DNA of 7,354 nt, from NCBI GenBank assembly GCA_030039895.1, contig JASHUR010000160.1, positions 1 through 7,354 on the forward strand, read 5' to 3'. Of this stretch, positions 1 through 5,352 are shown one piece after another. Numbering within the stretch: the stretch's first letter is position 1; every line of letters begins with the position of its first letter. Origin of the DNA: Acidobacteriaceae bacterium. GTDB lineage: Bacteria > Acidobacteriota > Terriglobia > Terriglobales > Acidobacteriaceae. Under the pieces are notes generated by a model. The model saw only the letters and a list, made by a program, of their open reading frames with translations, had not been told where the DNA came from and searched no databases. A program made the position numbers and the translations under genes.

Positions 1-186
1 AAGGAAATTCTCGCGCAGATGGGACTTTCGCTGGGAATGAAGATCGATGAGCATGGCAACGCCGTGCCCGGACCGACCTCCGTTCTTCCCGCGGCGGCGC
101 TCGCTGCAAGCTACGGCAGCTACGAGGACGACGAGGATGACCTCGACAGCGACCTCGGACCGCAGGGCGAGACCGAGAATTTTTAA
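1..186 (+). CDS. rpoA: DNA-directed RNA polymerase subunit alpha, C-terminal end (partial)
   Basis: The window opens inside this gene; 61 codons remain before TAA at 184-186. The first residues read KEILAQMGLSLGMK, which matches the end of the RpoA C-terminal domain, where the last helix of the helix-hairpin-helix fold normally carries an LxxxGLSLGM motif. The alpha subunit scaffolds RNA polymerase assembly, and its C-terminal domain contacts UP elements and activators. Position immediately before rplQ is the usual rpoA-rplQ order at the end of the ribosomal alpha operon. After the GLSLGMK motif there are about 47 more residues, including an Ala/Pro-rich linker and a strongly acidic run (EDDEDDLDSD, residues 42-51), ending in NF. 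The E. coli protein ends about 15 residues after the same motif, so this is a tail extension. The identification rests on the motif plus gene order. Confidence 0.93.
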   Translation, partial: KEILAQMGLSLGMKIDEHGNAVPGPTSVLPAAALAASYGSYEDDEDDLDSDLGPQGETENF

Positions 187-201
187 GCGCAGCCGGACGA
201 G

Positions 202-220
202 GCCGGGCCTTGCGCCCGGC
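202..220 (+). other. GC hairpin between rpoA and rplQ
   Basis: A perfect 7-bp inverted repeat, GCCGGGC (202-208) and GCCCGGC (214-220), flanks a 5-nt loop 16 bases after the rpoA stop. It is followed by TCTCTTCC rather than a run of T, so it is unlikely to be an efficient intrinsic terminator. It could tune rplQ expression, act as a partial attenuator, or protect the upstream message from 3' exonucleases. The pairing is seen directly; the function is inference. Confidence 0.5.
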
Positions 221-267
221 TCTCTTCCGCCGTGAAGAATTTAAATTTTGAGATAGAGAGAAACGCC

Positions 268-735
268 ATGCGTCATCGCAATGCAGGATTCAAACTGGGA
301 CGAAACACCAGCCATCGCCGCGCTCTGCTGCGCAACCTGGTCACGTCGATCGTCCTGGAGGACCGCGTCCAGACTACCGTCGCCAAGGCCAAGGCCGCGC
401 GCCCTCACGTCGAAAAACTCATCACGCTTGGTAAGAAGGGTGACCTTCATGCGCGGCGTCAGGCTCTGGCCTTCCTGCAGACCCGCGAGGCAGTCGCCCG
501 GCTGTTTGACACTGTCGCGCCCCGCTACGGCGATCGCAATGGCGGCTACCTGCGCATTGTCCGCACTGGATTCCAGCGCGGCGACGGCGCAGAGAAGGCT
601 TTCATCGAGTTGCTTGGAGCTGAAAAGCTTCTCGATGAGAAGCGCCAGAAGCGCGCCGAGGCCCGGGCCAAGCGCCGCGAAGAGCTGCAGAAGCAGCTTG
701 CTGAGCAGCAGCCTGAGGGTGGCGAGCAGGCCTGA
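268..735 (+). CDS. rplQ: 50S ribosomal protein L17
   Basis: This encodes a 155-residue L17, a protein of the large ribosomal subunit near the peptide exit tunnel. The N-terminus MRHRNAGFKLGRNTSHRRALLRNL is a clear L17 signature. It is followed by the conserved core with VTSIVLEDRVQTT and, near residues 86-102, PRYGDRNGGYLRIVRTGFQ. The start at 268 is chosen because the family always begins M-R-H; an in-frame GTG at 232 would add 12 unconserved residues. A purine-rich AGAGAG (255-260) serves as a modest ribosome binding site. Typical bacterial L17 is about 115-130 residues. Here a charged Lys/Arg/Glu/Gln-rich helical tail (about 121-155) extends the protein. It follows rpoA by 81 bases and is most likely co-transcribed with it. 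A strong terminator follows 24 bases after the stop, so rplQ appears to be the last gene of the operon. Confidence 0.97.
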   Translation: MRHRNAGFKLGRNTSHRRALLRNLVTSIVLEDRVQTTVAKAKAARPHVEKLITLGKKGDLHARRQALAFLQTREAVARLFDTVAPRYGDRNGGYLRIVRTGFQRGDGAEKAFIELLGAEKLLDEKRQKRAEARAKRREELQKQLAEQQPEGGEQA

Positions 736-759
736 AGCCTCAAGCATTTTGACAACAAC

Positions 760-793
760 GCGCACCTGGACTCACCGTTCAGGTGCGCTTTTT
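760..793 (+). terminator. Rho-independent terminator of the rpoA-rplQ operon
   Basis: GCGCACCTG (760-768) pairs perfectly with CAGGTGCGC (780-788). The stem can extend by three more pairs (769-771 with 777-779, one of them G-U), leaving a 5-nt loop. Five T residues (789-793) follow at once. It lies just behind the rplQ stop, so it should end the ribosomal operon and insulate the phosphatase gene downstream. Confidence 0.9.
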
Positions 794-795
794 CA

Positions 796-825
796 TTGGG
801 GTTGCTGATCGGGCTTTGCTATCCT
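796..825 (+). promoter_or_regulatory. Candidate promoter for the phosphatase gene
   Basis: TTGGGG (796-801) and TATCCT (820-825) are separated by 18 bases, just past the operon terminator and 32 bases before the chosen ATG at 858. Each hexamer matches the sigma-70 consensus in only part of its positions. The call leans on location: a gene behind a strong terminator needs its own promoter in this short gap. Confidence 0.25.
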
Positions 826-857
826 GCCTTTGCCTCTTTTGTGCGAGCGTGACCGCA

Positions 858-2075
858 ATGCAGGATGCCGTCGAAAGCCGATCATTCTTTTCTGGTACCA
901 ATCTGCTGCGCTTTCAACTCGTGATGATTGTGGTCGCGGTCGCGGCCCGTGTCCTTCGCTGGATCTTTCACGTCCCCAGCCACTTCATCCCCACCTTGCT
1001 TTACAGCATAATTGCCGGCAATACAGTCCTCCTATTGTTGCTGTTGGGCTATCCTGTTTTCGCGCGGCGCGCCCCGCTCTGGAAATGGACCGGTTACATC
1101 CTGCTGCTCGTCGTAGCCGGCTTTATCGCGAATTCCATCACGGAAGCGTTCTTATATCCCTTTTTCACGTCTCGCGGCACCTCGTTCGAACAAGCTGCCG
1201 ACAGGGATCTCCCTTTTGCGCTATTGGCTACCTTCATCGTCGGGATGATCCTTTTCCTATTCGACGAGAGCCAGTCCAAGCTGGAGGCGCAGCACGTTGA
1301 GCTCCAGCGCAAGCTGCAAAGCCAGGTCCAACTGGGACTAAGCGAGAAGCGGGCGATGCAATCGGACCTTGATCAGGCGCACGACATACAAATGCACCTG
1401 CTGCCGCGGGAAACGCCGCAGCTTGCCGGCTTTCAGATTGCCTGTGCCTGGCAGCCCGCGCGCAGGGTAAGCGGCGACTACTTCGACATACTGCCGCTGG
1501 CAGAAGGAAAACTGGGGCTTTGCATCGCAGACGTTTCCGGCAAGGGTATGGCGGCGGCTTTACTTATGGCCAACCTTCAGGCGTCGGTAAAGGCGCTCGC
1601 GAAAGAGGATGTCGCGCCGTCGTCCTTGTGCGCGCAATTGAACAGCGTGTTGTGCGACAACATTGCACCCGGACGGTTCGTCACGCTCCTGTATGCGGTT
1701 CTCTACCAGCAGACCCGCAGACTTATCTACGAAAGCGCAGGCCATTCCCTGCCGCTGCTCGTTCACCGGGATGGGACCATTGATATTCCAAAGGCCTCAG
1801 GCGGCGTCCTGGGACTTTTTCAACACTGGACATTCAGCGATCATGAGCTGCAGCTGGAGCCGGGCGATGTGCTTATGATGGTGACCGACGGAGTCATCGA
1901 AGCATGCGATGACAAGGAAGAGGAATTCGGCTACCAGAGACTAATTGAGTCCGTGCGTGCCAGCCGCAAGGATGGGGCAGATGCAATCCGCCGGCGCGTG
2001 CTCGAAGACGTCACCGCCTTCTGCAGCGGCAACTTTGCAGACGACGCATCGCTGATCGTCCTCACCGTGGACTAA
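858..2075 (+). CDS. Membrane-anchored PP2C-family (RsbU/SpoIIE-type) serine/threonine phosphatase
   Basis: This is a 405-residue protein. Four hydrophobic segments lie at about residues 16-37, 43-68, 76-98 and 117-135. A charged helical, probably coiled-coil linker follows (about 136-175), then a cytoplasmic PP2C/SpoIIE domain (about 180-405). Metal-binding motifs are present: SGDYFD (aspartate 207), ADVSGKG (aspartate 225), VTDG (344) and a final DDASL (aspartates 395-396), so the enzyme looks intact. Relatives dephosphorylate phosphoserine on STAS-domain anti-anti-sigma factors and so control sigma-factor partner switching. No STAS protein or anti-sigma kinase is visible here, so the target is unknown. 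I chose ATG 858; an in-frame GTG at 783 would sit inside the upstream terminator hairpin and GTG 849 is also possible. No strong ribosome binding site distinguishes them. The gene appears monocistronic and converges with the minus-strand gene after it. The phosphatase family is secure, the membrane sensor input is inferred. Confidence 0.9.
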   Translation: MQDAVESRSFFSGTNLLRFQLVMIVVAVAARVLRWIFHVPSHFIPTLLYSIIAGNTVLLLLLLGYPVFARRAPLWKWTGYILLLVVAGFIANSITEAFLYPFFTSRGTSFEQAADRDLPFALLATFIVGMILFLFDESQSKLEAQHVELQRKLQSQVQLGLSEKRAMQSDLDQAHDIQMHLLPRETPQLAGFQIACAWQPARRVSGDYFDILPLAEGKLGLCIADVSGKGMAAALLMANLQASVKALAKEDVAPSSLCAQLNSVLCDNIAPGRFVTLLYAVLYQQTRRLIYESAGHSLPLLVHRDGTIDIPKASGGVLGLFQHWTFSDHELQLEPGDVLMMVTDGVIEACDDKEEEFGYQRLIESVRASRKDGADAIRRRVLEDVTAFCSGNFADDASLIVLTVD

Positions 2076-2168
2076 GACGCTTTCGAAGAATAAGCTGTGA
2101 CGCCCAGGATGGCGCCCTCGAGCTGCTGCCAGCATTCGCCGGAAGCAGCCCGTCGACAAGCCTTAAGA
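2076..2168. other. Short convergent intergenic gap
   Basis: These 93 bases separate the 3' ends of the phosphatase gene and the minus-strand beta-barrel gene. I looked for a shared bidirectional terminator and saw only weak complementarity (GCTGCT near 2122 with AGCAGC near 2144) and no T run. No gene is supported here. Confidence 0.5.
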
Positions 2169-2765
2169 CTAGAAGTGATACGCGATGCCGATGACCGGAT
2201 CGCTGATGTTGTAATACCGGTTCGTGCGGAAGTTATTCACGCCGAAGGTAGGGGTCTTCATAATCAGGCCGCGGTACTCAGCGCGAATGTCAAAGCTGGG
2301 ACTGATCTCGTAAGCGAAGCCAGCTCCATACAATCCGCCAACGCTCGTGTTCTGCGAGATCTGCTGGATGGTGGTTTTATAGTCATCAATCGGTGTAAAT
2401 ATGAAGCCACCCACGCCAGCTTCAATGAAGGGGTTCCAGTTGCGAAATACGAAACTGCGAACATACGCGCCGGATACTTCCTGGAACCTGTTGTGGACCG
2501 TGTTGTTGTTGGTGGGGTTCGTAAAGTGCTGGACCTCCTGCGCGTACTGGTAGTTCAGTTCCAGGCCGCTGGAGGGGGTAAGCAGGTAACGATAGCTGAT
2601 CAGCACGCCCTCGCCAACCGTGGCGTGTAACTGGGCCCCATTGCCCGCGATGTAGGGAGGAAAAAGCGCCGAACCGCTTGCGCTTATGTCCTGACGGCTT
2701 TCCTGAGCAAAACCCGCCGCTGTAACGAGGGGCAGCAGCAAAAGCAACAACAGACTCTTCTTCAT
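2169..2765 (-). CDS. Small outer-membrane beta-barrel protein, function unknown
   Basis: This 198-residue protein begins MKK followed by seven leucines and then PLVTAAGFA, a classic Sec signal peptide with likely cleavage after alanine 20. The mature part is rich in alternating polar/aromatic stretches (for example ISYRYLL, LELNYQYAQ, FDIRAEYRG) and glycine-rich turns. It ends in IAYHF, and a C-terminal phenylalanine is the usual signal for insertion by the BAM complex. Size and pattern fit an eight-stranded barrel of the OmpA/OmpW-like or generic outer-membrane beta-barrel class. I cannot name a specific family or substrate. The start at 2765 is set by the signal peptide; an upstream in-frame start at 2825 would add 20 residues ahead of it, and AAGAGG at 2778-2783 is a plausible ribosome binding site 12 bases upstream. 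It lies 197 bases downstream of the LysR gene on the same strand, probably as a separate transcription unit. Confidence 0.8.
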   Translation of the reverse strand: MKKSLLLLLLLPLVTAAGFAQESRQDISASGSALFPPYIAGNGAQLHATVGEGVLISYRYLLTPSSGLELNYQYAQEVQHFTNPTNNNTVHNRFQEVSGAYVRSFVFRNWNPFIEAGVGGFIFTPIDDYKTTIQQISQNTSVGGLYGAGFAYEISPSFDIRAEYRGLIMKTPTFGVNNFRTNRYYNISDPVIGIAYHF

Positions 2766-2777
2766 TCGTCTCGTAAA

Positions 2778-2799
2778 CCTCTTGCCCGCCGCTGCGGGC
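2778..2799 (-). promoter_or_regulatory. Leader hairpin abutting the ribosome binding site of the beta-barrel gene
   Basis: On the minus strand, GCCCGC and GCGGGC (2784-2799) form a perfect 6-bp stem with a 4-nt loop. The stem is followed immediately by AAGAGG (2778-2783), the likely Shine-Dalgarno of the gene starting at 2765. A minus-strand TTGACA lies upstream (2820-2825), but the hexamer 17 bases on (TGTGCC) is a poor -10, so the promoter remains unplaced. The hairpin is seen; an effect on translation is only a possibility. Confidence 0.4.
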
Positions 2800-2823
2800 A
2801 CAAAAAGACCCTGGGGGCCTGTC

Positions 2824-2854
2824 AAAATTTATAAAGCCCGACGCAGAGTCCGGC
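2824..2854 (-). terminator. Candidate intrinsic terminator after the LysR gene
   Basis: Read on the minus strand, GCCGGAC (2854-2848) pairs with GTCGGGC (2842-2836) around a 5-nt loop, with a single G-G mismatch. It is followed by TTTATAAATTTT (2835-2824). It lies 109 bases past the LysR stop and before the beta-barrel gene on the same strand. The U-rich tract is interrupted and the stem has a mismatch, so strength is uncertain. Confidence 0.45.
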
Positions 2855-2962
2855 CTACTCTCGCAATTGTACAGGGGGAAGGGGCCTGGGGCACAGACCA
2901 GAAGCCGGGAAAATCGCGTCAGGCTTTCTCAAAATTATCAGTAGCAAGCGTGTTGCCCGTGC

Positions 2963-3940
2963 TCACATTTTGCGATGGGCTGCGTCTGCTTTCTCCGTTC
3001 GGCGCAATGCCATTGCCTCCTCGCGCACAAGCCGCCGGAACCCGAATGGCGTGCCCTGCTCTGTGGCAATCAGCTTCGCGCAATTAAGGAAGGCCAGCGC
3101 CGCGCGGGAAAGCGTCGCGTTGCGCCGGTGGATTACCAGCAGTTGCCGCTGAATGCGCAACTCCTGCACCTGCACCTGTACTAGCTCGCCGCGCTCCAGT
3201 TCATTGCGAACTGCAAGCCCCGGTACGAGAGCAACTCCGTTCCCCATCGCAACAAAACGCTTCACCGCCTCAAGGCTGGGCAGCTCAACGTCAATGTTCA
3301 GCGGTGTTTTGTGCTCCTCAAACAGAGCGATCACGCGCCGCCGCAGCGGAGAGACAACATTGTGCGCAATAAAGCTTTCAGTTCCAAGCTCCCGCAGCGC
3401 GACTCTTTTATGCCGAGCCAAGGGATGCTTCGGATTCACGATAAACACCACTGAGTCCGTGTAAACTCCAATCGCTTTCAGTTGCGGATCTTCCGGCTGA
3501 AACGTCACAATTCCAAGCTCCACGCTGCGCCCGAGAACGGTCTCGGGAATCCGGCTGGCAAAGCTCCGTTGCACATGCACGCCCAGGTTGGGGCACTCCT
3601 GCCGGAAGCGGTCGAGCACCGGCAACAGGTACAGGCAGGTATACTCGTTCGCCGCCAGGTTCAGCCGTCCACGCTCAAGCGAGCGCAGTTCTTCCAGGGC
3701 CGATGCCGCCTCGCGGCGCAGCTTCAGCAGCCGCTCTGCGTACTCGCGCAACAGCTGTCCCGTCGCGGTCAGAGTGCCTTCGCGCGAAGCGCGTTCGAAG
3801 AGGGGTTCACCCACTTCGTCTTCCAGCCTTCGGATCGTGTGGCTTACTGCGGGCTGCGTGCGATGCAGCCGCAATGCCGCACGCGAAAATCCGCGCTCCT
3901 CGATTACTGCAAGAAAAGTCTCAAGCTGCGAAAGGTCCAT
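2963..3940 (-). CDS. LysR-type transcriptional regulator, divergent from the leu operon
   Basis: This 325-residue protein has the N-terminal winged helix-turn-helix of the LysR family: MDLSQLETFLAVIEERGFS, then RAALRLHRTQPAVSHTIRRLE with LTATG closing the wing (about residues 1-62). A helical linker (about 63-90) and a periplasmic-binding-protein-like effector domain (about 91-295, with VALVPGLAV near 236-244) follow. LysR proteins act as tetramers, bind T-N11-A boxes and switch target promoters when a small ligand binds. The start at 3940 places the protein in register with the family; GGAT lies 8 bases upstream, and a TTG at 3952 would add four residues. The gene is divergent from leuA, and the shared region holds two LysR boxes, so leu control is the favoured role, comparable in layout to leuO beside leuABCD in enterobacteria. 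A basic tail of about 30 residues (296-325) exceeds the usual length of roughly 300. The ligand is not known. Confidence 0.92.
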   Translation of the reverse strand: MDLSQLETFLAVIEERGFSRAALRLHRTQPAVSHTIRRLEDEVGEPLFERASREGTLTATGQLLREYAERLLKLRREAASALEELRSLERGRLNLAANEYTCLYLLPVLDRFRQECPNLGVHVQRSFASRIPETVLGRSVELGIVTFQPEDPQLKAIGVYTDSVVFIVNPKHPLARHKRVALRELGTESFIAHNVVSPLRRRVIALFEEHKTPLNIDVELPSLEAVKRFVAMGNGVALVPGLAVRNELERGELVQVQVQELRIQRQLLVIHRRNATLSRAALAFLNCAKLIATEQGTPFGFRRLVREEAMALRRTEKADAAHRKM

Positions 3941-3987
3941 AAGCTTATCCAACTTGCCAGCCGCATGGTGCAGGCGATGCAGATAGC

Positions 3988-4002
3988 ATAATTTAGATTG
4001 AT
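3988..4002. promoter_or_regulatory. LysR-type box 1 (T-N11-A), distal to leuA
   Basis: ATAATTTAGATTGAT has the AT-N11-AT form of LysR-family operators, with outer arms ATAA and TGAT (one mismatch to perfect dyad). Its centre, 3995, is about 74 bases upstream of the start point that the candidate leuA -10 would give, close to the usual recognition-site position of LysR proteins. Binding by the adjacent regulator is inferred. Confidence 0.6.
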
Positions 4003-4015
4003 GGTTTCGGTAGAA

Positions 4016-4021
4016 ATTATA
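4016..4021 (-). promoter_or_regulatory. Candidate -10 hexamer of the LysR gene
   Basis: The minus strand reads a perfect TATAAT here. The start point would fall near 4009, giving a leader of about 69 bases before ATG 3940. No good -35 is seen at 16-18 bases upstream, so the promoter may be weak or factor-dependent. The hexamer overlaps LysR box 2, as expected for autorepression. Confidence 0.4.
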
Positions 4022-4033
4022 AATTTGAATTAT
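4019..4033. promoter_or_regulatory. LysR-type box 2 (T-N11-A), proximal to leuA
   Basis: ATAAATTTGAATTAT has perfect outer arms ATAA-N7-TTAT, the textbook LysR operator form. Its centre (4026) is 31 bp from that of box 1, close to three helical turns, so a LysR tetramer could occupy both from one face. It overlaps the candidate -10 of the regulator gene and touches the expected -35 region of leuA, as an activation site would. Confidence 0.6.
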
Positions 4034-4062
4034 GCCCTCGGCTTTGGCAAACTGAATATGTT
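4034..4062 (+). promoter_or_regulatory. Candidate leuA core promoter
   Basis: TATGTT (4057-4062) could serve as a -10, with start near 4069 and a short leader ahead of ATG 4084. The bases where a -35 should lie (GCCCTC, 4034-4039) do not resemble TTGACA, which is usual for promoters that depend on an activator bound just upstream. The leader leaves no room for a leucine-rich leader peptide or T-box. The assignment is tentative. Confidence 0.3.
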
Positions 4063-4072
4063 CGGTTAATGC

Positions 4073-4077
4073 AGGAG
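4073..4077 (+). promoter_or_regulatory. Ribosome binding site deciding the leuA start
   Basis: AGGAG ends 6 bases before ATG 4084, ideal spacing. Two other in-frame ATG codons, at 4069 and 4078, lie before or immediately against it, so 4084 is preferred. Confidence 0.75.
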
Positions 4078-4083
4078 ATGCCG

Positions 4084-5292
4084 ATGAGTAACGACCGCGT
4101 TTATTTCTTTGACACTACGCTCCGCGACGGAGAGCAGTCCCCCGGCTGCAGCATGACCCAGCATGAGAAGCTCCAGATGGCGCAATCGCTCGCCGACCTG
4201 GGCGTCGATGTGATTGAGGCAGGCTTCGCGATCTCCTCCGACGGCGACTTCGCCTCCATTGAGACCATCGCGCAGGAGGTGCGCGGCCCGGTCATCGCGT
4301 CCCTCGCCCGCGCTAAGACTGAGGACATTGAGCGCGCAGGACAGGCGGTAAAGAAGGCGAAACGCTCGCGCATCCACATCTTTCTCGCCAGCTCTGACAT
4401 TCATCTTGAGTACAAGCTCAAGATCAGCCGCGAACAGGCCATTGAGAACACCGCCAAGGCTGTGGCGCTGGGCAAAACACTGGCGGACGAAGTCGAGTTC
4501 TCGCCGGAGGATGCCACCCGCACCAGCCACGACTTTCTTTGCCAGATCGTCGGCGTCGCAATTGAGGCCGGAGCCAACGTCATCAATCTTCCTGACACCG
4601 TCGGCTACGCAACGCCTTCTGACTATGCAGGGATGTTCCGGGTCATTCGCGAGCGCGTGCCGGGCGCCGACAAGGTCACGCTCTCCGCGCACACGCATGA
4701 CGATCTCGGCCTCGCAGTCGCCAACGCTCTCGCCGCTATTGATGCGGGCGTTCGTCAGGTCGAGTGCACCATCAACGGGATCGGCGAGCGCGCAGGCAAT
4801 GCCGCGCTTGAGGAGATCGCCGCCGCACTTCGCGTGCGCGCCGACCGCTATCCGGTCGAGCATGGACTCAATCTCGAAAAGCTGTACCCAATCAGTCAGC
4901 AGCTTGCTGGCACAATCAGCTTTGGTCCTTCGCCCAATAAGGCCATCGTCGGCAGCAATGCCTTCGCGCACGAGGCGGGCATTCACCAGCACGGTGTTCT
5001 GTCCAACCCGCTCACGTATGAAATCATGACACCCGCTTCCGTCGGTGTGCCGACCAACCGCATGGTGCTGGGCAAGCACTCCGGACGTCACGCGCTGCGC
5101 TCGCGGCTGATTGCTCTTGGCTACAATCTCGCCCCCGCGGATCTCGACATCGCGTATCGCGCGTTCACGGAACTGGCCGACAAGAAAAAGGCGATCTACG
5201 ACCTCGATCTGATCAATCTGGTTGCGCACCACCAGCGCCACGAGGACCTGATCGGCGAGGCCGCCACGGAAACCATCGCGCGCTCCAACTAA
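4084..5292 (+). CDS. leuA: 2-isopropylmalate synthase, short form lacking the C-terminal regulatory domain
   Basis: LeuA condenses acetyl-CoA with 2-oxoisovalerate to give 2-isopropylmalate, the committed step of leucine synthesis, in the cytoplasm. The 402-residue protein has the TIM-barrel signature FDTTLRDGEQSPG (residues 9-21, catalytic R14 and metal ligand D15), the HTHDDLG metal site (H203 and H205) and GIGERAGN with N239. These agree with the E. coli ligands shifted by one residue. The linker subdomains follow, with NKAIVGSNAFAHEAGIHQHG after residue 284 and LADKKKAIYDLDL near 364-376. The protein ends about 26 residues later. E. coli LeuA is about 520 residues because of a C-terminal leucine-binding domain that is absent here. 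Only 60 bases separate the stop from leuB, so no frameshifted remnant can be hidden there. Homocitrate or citramalate synthase are relatives of similar fold, but the leuB and leuC neighbours favour LeuA. Confidence 0.92.
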   Translation: MSNDRVYFFDTTLRDGEQSPGCSMTQHEKLQMAQSLADLGVDVIEAGFAISSDGDFASIETIAQEVRGPVIASLARAKTEDIERAGQAVKKAKRSRIHIFLASSDIHLEYKLKISREQAIENTAKAVALGKTLADEVEFSPEDATRTSHDFLCQIVGVAIEAGANVINLPDTVGYATPSDYAGMFRVIRERVPGADKVTLSAHTHDDLGLAVANALAAIDAGVRQVECTINGIGERAGNAALEEIAAALRVRADRYPVEHGLNLEKLYPISQQLAGTISFGPSPNKAIVGSNAFAHEAGIHQHGVLSNPLTYEIMTPASVGVPTNRMVLGKHSGRHALRSRLIALGYNLAPADLDIAYRAFTELADKKKAIYDLDLINLVAHHQRHEDLIGEAATETIARSN

Positions 5293-5352
5293 AGCGCGCC
5301 CGCATAAGGAACGGCGCAAGCAGCCGCCACATTATCTGGAGATCATTCTCGA

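Larger units (their letters stand above)
3986..4035. repeat. Inverted repeat spanning the LysR-leuA control region
   Basis: GCATAATT (3986-3993) and AATTATGC (4028-4035) are perfect inverted copies. Extending inward, the left 15 bases (3988-4002) match the reverse complement of the right 15 bases (4019-4033) at 12 of 15 positions. The tract is clearly AT-rich compared with the GC-rich genes on both sides. This is consistent with a paired operator. Confidence 0.75.

Noticed and set aside
241..765. A 174-codon open frame on the minus strand opposite rplQ
   Set aside because: It is antisense to the L17 gene and its upstream end runs into the terminator; it is a composition artefact.
2097..2630. 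A 177-codon open frame on the plus strand across the beta-barrel gene
   Set aside because: The minus-strand frame has a signal peptide, a beta-barrel pattern and a C-terminal phenylalanine; the plus-strand frame has no such features.
4044..4071. TTGGCA (4044-4049) with TTAATG (4066-4071) as a leuA promoter
   Set aside because: Spacing is near 16-17, but the start point would fall after the ribosome binding site at 4073-4077, leaving the message without it.
4036..4083. Leucine-rich leader peptide or T-box ahead of leuA
   Set aside because: No short frame with consecutive leucine codons and no terminator/antiterminator pair is visible in the short leader.
4066..5319. A 417-codon open frame on the minus strand opposite leuA
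   Set aside because: It is a mirror frame created by GC-rich codon use in leuA. Its protein has no recognisable domain and the plus strand encodes an unambiguous LeuA.
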